A stretch of DNA of 64,000 nt from the NCBI GenBank assembly GCA_030220185.1, contig JASPKZ010010273.1:2787501-2851500 (forward strand), given 5' to 3'. This document shows, piece by piece, positions 34,203-45,715 of this stretch (positions within the stretch are counted from its first letter, which is position 1; each line of letters begins with the position of its first letter). A program made the translations under genes and the position numbers. The notes under the pieces were generated by a model, which was not told where the DNA came from, did no database searches, and worked only from the letters and a program-made list of their open reading frames with translations. Source of the stretch: Diploptera punctata (taxonomy: Eukaryota > Arthropoda > Insecta > Blattodea > Blaberidae).

Positions 34203-35447
34203 CTATGCGTTTAAAGCACGAGGTATCCTGTGATTTACTTCGAGGTCATTTTCATTACTAGGTATATCTTGACTTTGGTTGTGAATAGTTACAGAGTCTA
34301 TTCTATTTTGCTCTGTCCTATCACTAGTTTCATTAATTTGACAATTTTGTTGTCGTTGGAAATACCCTTTATTTTCATTACCATAGGCATTCCTTCTTCT
34401 TTTACCTCTACAGGGAGAAGTCCAATACCTATTTCTATTTTCTCCTACTCTGTTAACATCCATATAATTAATTTGTCTGTCATTCCTATTTTCATTACGT
34501 TTGAACCATCCATTCTGGTTATTGTTACTATAATTATTAGTCATCCTATTTTTATTTGGGCTGTTTCTATTTTGAACAAACCTATTATTATTGTTGCCCT
34601 GTTTGAAACTTCTTTCTCTATTCTCATTATGATATTCATCATTTCTTTTAGTTACAAAATTACTTTTCTTATTATAGGGCTCTGCCCCTTCCCCAAATAA
34701 ATTTCTTTTACTACATTTATCTACTTCTCTTTTATTCTCTAGTAGAGCTAACAACTCTAACATTTCAGATACATTTTGTGGTCTGGCTACTATCAAATGA
34801 TATCTAATCTCATCTGGGAAGTGATGCGATAACATAGAAATTAAAGTTCTCTCATCTATTGGAGGCTGTAACAATGATGCCATTTTTGCCTTCTCCAAGA
34901 AATAATTAAGATAACCTTGTTTACCATTGTTGGAGAATTTTCCACTAGTTAGGTCTAACCTAAGTTTGTTTTGTCTTTCTGGTCCCCAGTAGTAACCTAA
35001 GAAAGAATTTTTAAATGTTTGATAAGTCATTGAATCATGGCAAGCTATCTTAAACCAAGACTCTGCATTGTCTTTTAAACTTTTTCTTATGAAGAACATT
35101 CTGAACTTGTCTTCTATTCCTTTGATTTCGAAGTATTCTTCAATTTCCCTAATGAAATCAGTAGGGCTTTGGCCTTCAGTATCACCAAAATTAGGTAAGT
35201 TAATTTCCCCTAAAAGATTAGCAGGAATTTTAAATACATTGTTACTACTACTACTACTAGAAGGAGGATCATTATTAACATTACTAGAATGTCCTGACAT
35301 AACCTCAATCTCCTTTTCACTAGTTTTTGACACATATTTGTTTTCAAGTTCAACAATCTTAGTTATCCATCCTTTAACTTGTTCTTTTATAATAATTACT
35401 TCATTTGATATCTTTGATTGAAGTTCTTCATTACCTAAGATAAACAC
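34203..35447 (-). CDS. gypsy Gag, capsid and basic tail
   Basis: A 414-codon frame opened by GTG, so its true start lies in the previous frame. Residues ~75-230 resemble a gypsy capsid (INLPNFGDTEGQSPTDFIRE, then ESWFKIACHDSMTYQTFKNS, and LLQPPIDERTLISMLSHHFP). The C-terminal ~170 residues are rich in Asn, Arg and Gln and carry no CCHC zinc knuckle, so nucleic-acid binding would rest on basic residues. It overlaps the upstream coiled-coil frame by 17 bases in another register. Confidence 0.8.
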   Translation of the reverse strand: MFILGNEELQSKISNEVIIIKEQVKGWITKIVELENKYVSKTSEKEIEVMSGHSSNVNNDPPSSSSSSNNVFKIPANLLGEINLPNFGDTEGQSPTDFIREIEEYFEIKGIEDKFRMFFIRKSLKDNAESWFKIACHDSMTYQTFKNSFLGYYWGPERQNKLRLDLTSGKFSNNGKQGYLNYFLEKAKMASLLQPPIDERTLISMLSHHFPDEIRYHLIVARPQNVSEMLELLALLENKREVDKCSKRNLFGEGAEPYNKKSNFVTKRNDEYHNENRERSFKQGNNNNRFVQNRNSPNKNRMTNNYSNNNQNGWFKRNENRNDRQINYMDVNRVGENRNRYWTSPCRGKRRRNAYGNENKGYFQRQQNCQINETSDRTEQNRIDSVTIHNQSQDIPSNENDLEVNHRIPRALNA

Positions 35448-36129
35448 TTTCTTCGGAAATTTTTAGTCTATCTTCGACTTTAGTTCCTAATTCTTCGATT
35501 TTATCTTGGCAACTTTGCCTTACCTCAATCAAAGATGTTTCTATTTGATTATGAGTTTCATCAATCTTTTCATTACATTTTTCTATCTCATTTTTACAAT
35601 CTTTGGCTATATTTACTATTCTCTTTTCCAGTTTAGAATTGTTTTGTTTGCATTCTAACCTAATGCTTTCTAACTTTTGATCTAGTTTTAAGTTATTTTC
35701 TTTAATTTCTTTACTAAGATTGGAAATATTTGTATCAATTTTATTGCTGAGATTCGAATTGTCATTCCTAATTTCTTTTAATTCATCACTGTTCTTTTCT
35801 AATTTATTACTGAGATTTGAATTGTCATTCCTAATTTCTTTTAATTCATCACTGTTCTTTTCTAATTTATTACTGAGATTAGTTACATTAGCTTCTAATT
35901 TACTACTGAGAATTGAATTGTCATTCCTAATTTCTTTTAATTCTGCACTATTCTTTTCCAGTTTATTATTGATATCAGAAATGTTATTTATTAATAATGC
36001 TACCCAAGAAGGTGTATCATTAGTTTGATTATTTTCATTGTTACACAAAATTAAATTTTCTTGGCCTTCACTAATTTGTTCGTTTTCAATATTAACAGTT
36101 TTACAAGTTATATTTTCGTTATTGGCCAT
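35431..36129 (-). CDS. gypsy Gag N-terminal coiled coil
   Basis: A 232-codon frame starting MANNENITCK. Residues ~50-200 are a predicted coiled coil rich in Asn, Lys, Glu and Leu. It is built partly from 21-residue (63-bp) tandem units reading NLSNKLEKNSDELKEIRNDNS. It precedes the capsid frame with a 17-base overlap in a different register. Either a mutation split one Gag or the element uses a programmed shift; the first is likelier given other damage. No Cys-rich or membrane segment. Confidence 0.8.
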   Translation of the reverse strand: MANNENITCKTVNIENEQISEGQENLILCNNENNQTNDTPSWVALLINNISDINNKLEKNSAELKEIRNDNSILSSKLEANVTNLSNKLEKNSDELKEIRNDNSNLSNKLEKNSDELKEIRNDNSNLSNKIDTNISNLSKEIKENNLKLDQKLESIRLECKQNNSKLEKRIVNIAKDCKNEIEKCNEKIDETHNQIETSLIEVRQSCQDKIEELGTKVEDRLKISEESVYLR

Positions 36130-36399
36130 TGTTGGGTATTTTAATATTTTCTTATTTCTTTAAAAGCATTAATTGTTATTATCACTAATTCACTTTTCAC
36201 ATATAAATTTTAACTGTACTCACTTTTGAAGATTTTTATTACTTTCCTCATTCTCGTGGTCCTTGGTTCGATTCAGGTTTACAGGTCCCTGGTTCGATTC
36301 CCATTCGAGCCCTCGTTGATGCGCCATGGCGCGACCATTTAAAGTTGTATTTGATTTTATGCCCCTCGTTGTGGAGACATTTAAAGTTGGGTTTCTCGG
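36130..36399 (-). promoter_or_regulatory. gypsy leader with two tRNA T-arm-like motifs
   Basis: Between the 5' LTR and gag. Two ggttcgattc motifs (36268 and 36289 regions), each like the TpsiC arm of a tRNA on the plus strand, are complementary to what a primer tRNA would offer on the minus strand. They lie ~100 bp from the LTR, too far for a normal primer-binding site. A gcgccatggcgc palindrome sits at about 36321. Confidence 0.35.
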
Positions 36400-37214
36400 T
36401 GTAATGTCCCAAGTTGTAGATTTAAGATATAATTTAAATCACTTTAAATCTGCCACGGCACTAATAACTCTCTTCAGGGGAATGAGGAAATGTTTCTTAC
36501 ACAAATAACAACACTTTATTAACAGTTGAACGATAAGTTAGTTTATTTAAAACTCTCACTTTGGTCAAGATGAATCTTGTAATTTAAAAGTTCCAAAAGA
36601 TTCCGGCTTCGGTTGATATTTTTCACTTCTAGAAGATTACCATTTTATGTATTTAATGGATGACGAATGCTAACGGTCAATCCAGTCATTATTATCCATT
36701 ATTTTCACTTAGAAACTGTTTTTTACCAAGATGGATGACTATTATATCACTATATGATCTTTCATACTTTTAACACTATTTCTTTCAACCAACATCAATA
36801 AAATAAACAATTATTTCCTTATTCTTTAAGGAGCAGTCGCTGAACATGACCGACCATCTTCAAGTATTGTAGCCATCTTGTTATTTATGTAATAACCTCT
36901 AGGTTCTGATTGGTCCAACAGAAAAGGAAGGAGTATTTTCAAGCTAACTTCTATCCTCTTCGTCCAATCCCATTTATTTCTTTATAAAATTATCAATTTG
37001 AATATTTGAAGTATTTTACATACTGCATCAGTTATAAAAACATCTAACTGTATTAACAGTTTATATTGACCAGTTTGAATTTTTTTTTTATATACTTATA
37101 AAAAAATTGAATTCTATAAATCAATCTGATGTCCATTCTTCATATAAATAAATATAATTATAAACAAAACAAAAACCCTTATTATTTTTATATGGGGATA
37201 AATATCCGGTTTTA
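36400..37214 (-). repeat. 5' LTR of gypsy element
   Basis: Direct repeat of 30181-30995. Minus-strand 3' end reads cttgggacattaca, a common gypsy-style LTR end. It would hold promoter and polyadenylation signals; I could not fix a TATA box with confidence. Confidence 0.9.
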
Positions 37215-37716
37215 GTATAAAAATTAGTATTAGTCTGTTTGTCTGCTCTTTATGACTCAAAAAACTACTTACCTGATTTGAATGGGGTTTTTACCATCAT
37301 TTAGATATTTTTTCTGGGGCAATTAACATATATAACTTATTACCGTGCGTACTATAGGACCGTAAAAAAAGGCATTCATACACTAAAACGTCGCTTTTTA
37401 GACGCTTAAATGACTTAGGCTGCCTAAACCATACCAAATACACCAAATTAATGTACACAGAATTAAATGTCTTGAAAAAATTCTAAAAAAAGTCCGCGGC
37501 AGCATGTCTACCTTTTACGGATAACTCACAATAACCAATTTTGTCTTTCAGCTCATTGATGTCAAAAAGATCGGGATAAGTAGATTCCCGGGCAACGCCA
37601 GGTAATTAACACGGGGTAGACCTATATAAAATAATTACGATATAAATTTATAATAATTCTTTTTTTGTACTTATTCATCTAAAACATAAAAACACGTTTA
37701 ATTTATTTAGGCGTAA
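37215..37716. other. Unassigned AT-rich DNA
   Basis: Nothing recognised. Confidence 0.5.
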
Positions 37717-38005
37717 GCCATATGTAATAACAGTTAAGTCTCGTTGGCTGCGATGGGCAGGACATGTGGCACGTATGGGGGATGAAAGAGGTGCATAGAA
37801 GCTTCTGGTAGGAAAACCAGAAGGAAAACTCCCAGTTGATAGGCCGACAACGAGATGGGAGAATAACATAAATGATTTGAGGGAAGTAGATTATATAGGG
37901 AATGATTGGAAAACATTAGCTCAGGATAGGGATGTATGAGAGCTTATGTCCGCGCGGCTATGAACCTACGGGTTCGATAGAGCCAATGAGTTAGGCGTGG
38001 CAGCT
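37717..38005 (+). mobile_element. LINE L-A 3' end
   Basis: Plus strand from cagttaagtctcgttggctg through gatagggatgtatgagagct to the intact terminal hairpin gaacctacgggttc (about 37963-37976). Frameshifts in the coding part; a target duplication is not obvious. Confidence 0.9.
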
Positions 38006-39060
38006 CATACCCGGTATTAGCTAATTAATAATAAAAGGTAAATTATTTGTTTATTGTAAACATGGCTATATAATAATAGACGGGATGGCACGCCACCATT
38101 TTGTAATAATGTCTTCTGATAATCATTATAATATTAAGACTATACATTCACACTTTCACCACGCAATGAGCATTTTTTTTTTTAGCGTTTTACTTCATAT
38201 GTACACACACACATCAGTCTTAAACTCTCTCTAACTTTTGTTTGTAATTTTTGTCTAACAAAAGTTCTTAGATTGAATTTCGATCGGTTAGGTTCTAAAA
38301 TATATTGAAATTTTAAAAATGGCTCTTTGTTAATTTATGATAATTTGATTGCTCGTAATTTCATATTTACACATATTGGTCTGAAAACTTAAAAAGCTAA
38401 CAAACACCGTTAATTAGAAAGAATTTCCGTCCAATAGGTTTAAGATTTCTAAAACAATTGCATTTCTTAATATATGGTTATTTGAAGATCGTAACAATAA
38501 CTGATGCCACGAGAATAACATTGTTAATTTTAACATTCTGCTTAATCAAATTTGCACAATGATTCGATTAAAACATGTTAACTCATTTTTCCGACATCTG
38601 CATTGAGATAAAATAATAAATCATAAAATTGATATATGAAAAAGTCACTTTTTCTTTTAAATCAAAAAATGTACTTTTAGTTGTACAACGTTCATACTTC
38701 CTTATTTGTATGCTAAAATTTAGAGTTAAGTAAATCCGAGACTAAACCGTATCTTTTACTGTTTCGCACTTCTAAATGATAGTGGTTTTCATGGAAAATC
38801 TAATGATACCTCAAACTCAATTTCGACAAAAAAAATACTTACCTGGTTCTTTCCCTGTTCTTTTAACATTAATTCCCAAAAACGCTTATATTACGACATA
38901 AAAAATATATATGCCTATTTGTTATTGCCGCTCTTTATCTGATGTACATCCGAGCGCTCTAAAGGTATTATATTACAGACTAGAAGATTCCTGATCTAAT
39001 TTACTTAATCTCAAGATATGTGAAATTTTGATCTGCATGATATAGTAATGTAGCTTGAAA
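38006..39060. other. Unassigned AT-rich DNA
   Basis: No gene or repeat recognised. Confidence 0.5.
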
Positions 39061-39851
39061 TATTTTATTTTATTTTATTTATTTCCTGTAGTTCCTAAAT
39101 GGAACGTAGGACACCAGTAAAGTTACTCCAGCATACTCTGCTTCCAGCCAGCCATTTCACTTGTTTCCAGCTTTTCCCTACTTCCTTTGCTTCCTCCTCT
39201 ACTGATCGCTTCCAAATTTTCTCAATGTGTGGCCTATCCAATTCCAGTTTCTTTGTTTTTTTGGTGACATATTGGAGATTGGTTGGTTTTCAACACAGTT
39301 CTTCATTTGATATTATTTCCGGCCATCTTATATTTAAAATAGCCTCAGACATCTCTTTACAAAGGTCTGCAAACTTTTTATTTGTTGCTTCCGTAACGTT
39401 CCATGTTTCGTAACCATAGAGGTAGACTGATTTTACGTTGGTGTTGAACAGTCTCAAATTTTGTCTTCAAAATGATGTTGATAGTTTTCCGTATGGAGTA
39501 TAATCGCGCAAAAGCTACACTTGCTAGACGAATTCGTCTTTTTATATCTTCTTCTGCTCTTCCGGTTTTTGTAACCATACTTCCTAAATATGTGATGGAT
39601 TCAACTTCTTCAATGTCAACAACATTAACTTTTAATTTATTTTGATTGTTACAATTTATCCTCATCTGTTTTGTTTTAGAGGAGTTTATTTTCAACCCAA
39701 CATTCTTTGCTTCATCTTGTAGCCTCTTAACCTTAGTCTCCATTAGCTTGAAATTGCCTACATATAATTGCAGAATTACACGTTGCATTTGTGAAAGTGG
39801 ATTACAGGAGATAATTAAAAGTAGATAAAATAAGAAATTGTAGATATACAC
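39061..39851 (-). pseudogene. LINE L-D reverse transcriptase C-terminus
   Basis: Minus-strand frame 39851-39378 holds VKRLQDEAKNVGLKINSSKT, the region after YADD, then VESITYLGSMVTKTG and EEDIKRRIRLASVAFARLYS. A frameshift at about 39450 leads to YGYETWNVTE and a basic C-terminus at 39380-39110. The left edge 39061-39090 is a (TAAAA)n-type tail on the minus strand, so the true 3' end is retained. Confidence 0.82.
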
Positions 39852-40137
39852 CCATATGGCATCGGTGGTTCTGGGGTTAAGTACTTTGCCTCTTCACACG
39901 AGGATCGGGTTTAATCAGACAGAGGTCGAAATCCAAGGTAAAAGTCCTCCGGGAGGGACTTTAAGCCCATTGGCCCCGAATCTGTAGATTTTCGGGCTCA
40001 TAAAAAAACCTCGTGCCAAAATTAGAGCCTCTGAGCAAAATATAATCGGAATTTCTCATCCACGTTGTATCTTAGTTCCCTACTAGATGGCTATTTGGAG
40101 CGATGAGCTAACCACTTGTCATTCGCTGACATTTGAA
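39852..40137 (+). mobile_element. SINE S1, diverged head
   Basis: The S1 body is clear (aaagtcctccgggagggact, gattttcgggctcataaaaa, ccctactagatggctatttg). The head (catcggtggttctggggtta) is altered and box B decayed, so this is an older copy or a different tRNA head. Confidence 0.75.
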
Positions 40138-40694
40138 TGAAATAAGCGTAATTATTAGCTCCCATAAGGGAGCACGCTTATCCCCTGTGAAGATATATTG
40201 GGATATAGAGAGACTGAGATAGACACTTAATAGAGAAATTAAATTTTCGATAATGAATCAATCAGTCATTCGTTTATTTGAACGGTTCAGATTGAACAAA
40301 ATCATTGGTTGACAAGTAGGCTATATAATTTCCTTTTCATCTATTTTAATTTAGTGAACATATTCAAGTAGTTCAACACATTCAAAGAATGGATGACAAG
40401 TGCATTTCTAAAAACATATTAAACTACAGATCTCAGGGTAAAAGAAATATGGAGAGACCAAGAAGACTTTAGTAAGACTACCCACTATATGTTATAATGG
40501 GGAGCATAATATTGATTATGATAATTTTCAAGTAGTTACAGAAAAAGGAGTTTACAGAATGTGAAGATTTCTTATAATTGTATTCACTACATATGAATAT
40601 ATTTAGGGCCTGTAAATCTTGCAAAGTAGTCCATGATTAAGGTCTGGTCATGCATTTCGAATATATAAAAATATAAATCCTGTCATTTTTTAGG
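40138..40694. other. Unassigned DNA
   Basis: Nothing recognised. Confidence 0.45.
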
Positions 40695-40975
40695 AGATGA
40701 AGTTCCTCAGATACGTTGCAGGATATACTCTAAAATACCATAATCCTAATGAAACAATAAGGCAAGAACTCAAAAGTTTTAATCTAAATGAAACAAAAAC
40801 AAGGCTATAACAAAAATGGCATGAGCATATTTTAAGAATATGTTCTTTTAGGCTAACAAAACAAGCACTGTCGTACCAGCCTCAAGGCTCTAGAGATGTG
40901 GGACGTCCTAGAAGACCATGGGAAGATGAATTCTGAGATCGAAACAGGTCGAGGACCTACCAAGATGATGATGAT
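40695..40975 (+). mobile_element. LINE L-B 3' end
   Basis: MKFLRYVAGYTL and KWHEHILRIC-type segments, then gatgtgggacgtcctagaag (DVGRPRR). The terminal hairpin is 40946-40958 (aggtc-gag-gacct), all Watson-Crick, followed by a gatgatgat tail. Confidence 0.8.
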
Positions 40976-40984
40976 TCTTTTTAG

Positions 40985-41150
40985 GAAACCCTTGAGGGAA
41001 AGACAATTAGGTAGACCTAAGCGTATATATGGGGAATAATATTCTAATGGATCTTAGGGAACTATACAACGAAGTTATGAATTGGATTAATTTGGCTGAG
41101 GAGCGCCTTTTTGTAAATACGGCATTGAACCCAAGTTCCATAAACCACGG
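40985..41150 (+). mobile_element. LINE L-E 3' end
   Basis: ggtagacctaagcgtatata (GRPKRI) and ctaatggatcttagggaact (MDLREL) match 19640-19690. Ends near cattgaacccaagttccata. Confidence 0.65.
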
Positions 41151-43020
41151 ATAATTAGTTAACACATGACTAGGCTCATAGCCGTTATAGCAAACATTTC
41201 ATTTAGGAGATGGACAAGCTCAAAATACGAAATTGCTACTCGAACAAATAGTAGTTTTATAAACTATAGACCAAAACTTGGAAGCTATTGATCTTAGGAT
41301 GCATGTTTATAGTAACAATTTTATTGTATTCTACCTCCTCTATAAAAATAAGAATATTTTACTCAGAATCTCCTGTGTTGCTTAAATTGTTTGTTACAGG
41401 AAACAAAAAAATGATTTCAGATTAGTATTTTATCTTAAAATAGTTATAGTATTAGGTTTGTTAAATGAAAGTAAGGTTATGTAATGAGACAGAGTGATTC
41501 CTGCATTATTAGCCATGAAGGTACAACATTGTGTAATAATTTTTTATTTTTTATTTTGTCATTTCAATTCTATACTTTCTATACCATGAAAATCCATAAA
41601 CATAAACATGAAATTCTGTGACGTTATAAATGAAGAGCTTATAGAATTATAGGCTAATGAAAACGGGATTGTTTATAACTGAAACTGCTTCATTATCTAG
41701 CGCAATGCTTGTATCTCTTGTTTTTCAGTACAAACATGATTTCTATTGTTGTGTTTCCTTCATTGTGATAACTGGATTCCATATCATATCTAGAAGAGTT
41801 ACATGTTGAACCAATATTGCTTATTGTATTGTACGTTAATGTAAAGCGGTCTAAGGATCTTCTCATATTTGTATCGAAGTTTGTATTGTGTATGATTTGT
41901 AAATGATTTGTTGGAAGATATATAAAGTTTGTTGTATGTTGGAGTGGTTATAGGTTATATTTGGTAGACCTGCATTTAAGGTTATGTCTATACAGGAAAT
42001 CAGTATGACAAATGGTTCAGTTATCAGTCAATACAAAATACATTATATTTTTTTGACCAGCATGATATTTAGGTCCTTTTCCCCTAAAAATTGTATTTGA
42101 TAACAGTTTGAAACAGGCAGCAAAACCCCTCGAAAACCATACAAACCATAATAAAATAACAGGGAATGTTATTCCATACATACTCACACATCATCGAGAT
42201 ATCGAATCGCAACAATCAATCGCCGCGTCACCATTCCTATCATACCATCCCCCCTCTCTACATGCGAAACAACTGGCCAAAGCATGGGAGTACATAGGAG
42301 GAAGGGATTTCCAAATGAATGAGCCTGCTGACACGAGAAATGGAGTTCTAGCACGGGTGGAAATGATAAAATAGCCAATATCCTACATGTTTTGCCAAAC
42401 TACGAATCCAGTAACTATACAATAGAGAGATATTTTATGACAACAAAAATGAATTGGCGATGGTAGCAAATTTTGAATGGGGAAGTTTTAGCTAGCTGAA
42501 CTGGGAGGTGAGTTTAACTTTTATTGTTGGGGAATTCCTCACTATCTATGTGTGTGTGTTTCCGATACAGAGCTCTGCGATCCGAAATGTAAGCATAGCG
42601 AGTGATTTAAAACAAGCTGCCGATAATAATATGATTCCAATCTGGGATTCTAGAAATCTACTGCATTTCACTATAGATGGATAAATAACATGGTATTGTT
42701 TGTGCGAAACCGTAATCACATAACCAAATTAGCAATGTAATACGTTTACACACTGCTTTGATAATTGAAAATATGTTTGATAAAAAAGTGAAAATGCCAA
42801 AAAATCGTTAAACATTAATAATATTCGAGTTTCAAACAGCTATAAAATAAAATTACTTTACAAGTAGTTACAAATCAGAGCTTTATTAAAAGTAGACGTA
42901 TTTAGAACATGAAAGCATAGAATTAATAAAAATAAGTTCTTGTGAGTTGTATAAATATACGCCTACACATAAATTTAAAAAGAGAGAAAATAAAATGTAT
43001 CATTAAATATTCTATTCATG
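41151..43020. other. Unassigned AT-rich DNA
   Basis: An 88-codon frame at 42108-42374 has more balanced composition than its surroundings, but I recognise no motif, signal peptide or splice context. Nothing else noted. Confidence 0.4.
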
Positions 43021-43406
43021 TCCACCGCTGTGGTCTCGGGGTAGCGTGCTGCCTTGTCACGCAGCGGGCCCGGGTTCGATCCCCGGTCGGGACAGTTTTT
43101 CTGGGTGAGGTTTTTATCGGGGTTTTTCCTCACCTGTAAGACAAATGTCAGGAAAACTTTAAGGCCCAAACGGGCCCGAAATCATATGGCTATCGCAATC
43201 ATCATCATTCATATTCATCTTAGGTTAAGCTTAGGTTCAGGGACTCTCCTGGCGCACCATCATCATCATCATCACCCATCATATCATCGGGGCAACGTAA
43301 CCCCGCCTTCCAGGCGCCTCAACCTCAGAAGTGGGTTACAAGTACGCCATGCCAGGAGAAAAACCAGGAATGTCGAAAGACAAACCTGGGGCATTTGAAA
43401 AAAAAT
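43021..43406 (+). mobile_element. SINE S2, tail type II, young copy
   Basis: Complete, well-preserved copy: box A ggggtagcgtgctgccttgt, box B gggttcgatccccggtcggg, core, and type II tail ending cctggggcatttga. It is close to identical with the reverse complement of 44431-44807. A (TA)n run follows at 43412-43438. Confidence 0.92.
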
Positions 43407-43411
43407 ATAGG

Positions 43412-43438
43412 CCTATATATATATATATATATATATAT
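43412..43438. repeat. (TA)n microsatellite
   Basis: Alternating TA after the SINE tail. Confidence 0.9.
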
Positions 43439-44430
43439 TCCATTCATTGTTTTCCGGTAGATATACAGATATATTCTATGTTGATGGTTAATTTTGATAA
43501 GGTGGTAGTGCATAAATTAAAGCGTTTAACTTTACATATCATGTAGAAACACGCCTTTAGCGAATTCCGATGGAATGAAGTTTCTGAGATTCTTCTCATG
43601 AAAATATTTTTGAAAAATTCGTACAAATCTTCACCGATCCTTTCTAGAAGACACAGAAAATGATAATGGATCAACATTTATTTACGTACGATAATTTTTA
43701 TATAATGCCCGTTAACGCACTAGCTGCCGCAATTTTTGTTTTATCAGAACCAAACTTAGAACATGGCAATCGATTAAAATAAATAAGGTCAAGTTCGTTA
43801 ATTAGCAAATTCCAACCATTAAGTGTAGGAGCTCACCTGAAACGAAAATTTAAAAATCGCTCTAGTGATCGCAATTTTTCATATTTCGCGACTAAACACA
43901 ATATATGATATTAAAATAAAACGAAAAAGGCACTGTTAATAAATAAGTGAAATCCGACCATTACATGTGGGGTTTTACCTTGAAACCCGAAATTAAATAT
44001 TCGCTCTTGCAGTCTCTACGTTTGCTTCGTCCCAATGTATCAGAATGTAATAAAATTTAATTAATCCTTAAATTGGTAATGCATCCAATAAACACCTTCA
44101 TTTATTTAATATTTTAAATTAAGAAACAGAGACATTAATCAGTGGAAATTATTTAAATTTGTGTCAAATTATATAACAAAATTAAAAAAGTAATGACTGT
44201 CGGTTACCATAGGTTTGCATGAGAAACTGAGTTCCTACAATTTAACAAAAGAAATATATATTCCGTAAACCAGCAAAATCGGGTCATAACTTCGACTTGC
44301 TGAGGAATTCGCTTAGTTTACGCAATTCCTGGGTGACGGACTTTTTTGTACCAATATGGATTTTGGCACATCCGTATAAGACGATATGCTTATTATTGCA
44401 GTTAAATTTAATTTTAATGCAATAAACAAA
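43439..44430. other. Unassigned AT-rich DNA
   Basis: Spacer between the two inverted S2 copies; no gene recognised. Confidence 0.5.
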
Positions 44431-44807
44431 TATCAAATGCCCCAGGTTTGTCTTTCGACATTCCTGGTTTCTCTCCTGGCATGGCATACTTGTAACTCAC
44501 TTCTGAGGTTGGGGCGCCTGGAAGGCGGGGATACGTTGCCCCGGTGATATGATGGGTGATGATGATAATGGTGCGCCAGGAGAGAGTCCCTAATCCTAAG
44601 CTTAACCTAAGATGAATATGAATGATGATTGCGATGGCCGTATGATTTCGGGGACCGTTTGGGCCTTAAAGTTTTCCTGACATTTGTCTTACAGGTGAGG
44701 AAAAACCCCGATAAAAACCTCACCCAGAAAAACTGTCCCGACCGGGGATCGAACCCGGGCCCGCTGCATGACAAGGCAGCACGCTACCCCGAGGCCACAG
44801 CGGTGGA
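44431..44807 (-). mobile_element. SINE S2, tail type II, young copy
   Basis: Inverted partner of 43021-43406, with about 95% agreement by eye. Head at the right ending cacagcggtgga; tail at the left beginning tcaaatgccccaggtttgtc. Confidence 0.92.
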
Positions 44808-45420
44808 ATTATAAAAATAATATCAAATATATATTTATACATGTAGTACAAGAGATTGAAAAATATAATTTATGAAATATTAGTCACAGATTCAAGCGCA
44901 TCGTATATATAAAGCATCAAGTTTAAATGGAATCCGAACAGATACAATACATTCAGGAGGAGAATGATTGATAGACAAGATACACAGCTTGCTTAAAATG
45001 ACTTAATAAAAAGAGGCTCTTCCGAATGGAAGAATAGAGTATAGTACCTATCTATAAGAAAGGAGATAAATCCTATTGTTAGAACTATAAGAGCATATTA
45101 TTATTTTCAATTTCGTACAAAAATCTAACATATAACTTACGAGAGTATCCAGGTTTACTCTTTATATTTATAAGATTACAACGATTCGGAATCTACACAC
45201 GATGACCTGAATCTTTGGCTAGTTCTTTTTGCATTATATATTACACCACCAAATTAATTTCGCACGGGCGGTGGGGAAAAGTTTTAGCGCTAGTGTCGCC
45301 GAATTACTGAATCTGTGGAAGGGATGTAGGAGAAGACTGTACATCGGATTACGTACTGAAATGGTTGAGTTTTAAGTGTGGGCGGAGGATCCCTAAACAT
45401 ATGTGAAAGATCTTAATATG
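44808..45420. other. Unassigned DNA
   Basis: Nothing recognised. Confidence 0.45.
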
Positions 45421-45715
45421 GTTGTCAAGTTAGTCATTTAAGCACGGAACGCTCAAGCGGTCGGAACATTTAAAATCACAGTATTCGTCGTCTCTCCGGT
45501 ACCAGCCTCACAATAAATCACAAGTGGCAACATGTAATGAGAAGGCACAGCCCATTCCTACAGTAACCCCAATAGTAACAGGGTTGTCAAATTAGTCACT
45601 TTGCCAATGACCGCCTATAAGGACGGACCATTAAAATCCATAGTATTTGTCAGCTCTCTACCTGCCAGATAAAGAACATATACAGAACACAGGAAGTGGC
45701 AACATAGTAAGGAAG
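45421..45715 (+). repeat. Diverged two-copy tandem duplication
   Basis: 45421-45545 and 45583-45715 share gttgtcaagttagtca, cattaaaatc-catagtattcgtc and caagtggcaacat at matching spacing. Unknown function. Confidence 0.55.

Larger units (their letters stand above)
30181..37214 (-). mobile_element. Ty3/gypsy LTR retrotransposon, defective
   Basis: A ~7.0-kb element on the minus strand: 5' LTR (36400-37214), leader, gag, protease, truncated reverse transcriptase, RNase H end, integrase, 3' LTR (30181-30995). The domain order PR-RT-RH-IN is that of Ty3/gypsy. No env-like frame is seen between integrase and the 3' LTR. Several frameshifts and an internal deletion disable it. No clear target-site duplication is visible at the approximate ends. 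Confidence 0.93.

Noticed and set aside
34230..36028. Plus-strand hydrophobic frames up to 156 codons
   Set aside because: Antisense shadows of the Gag frames.
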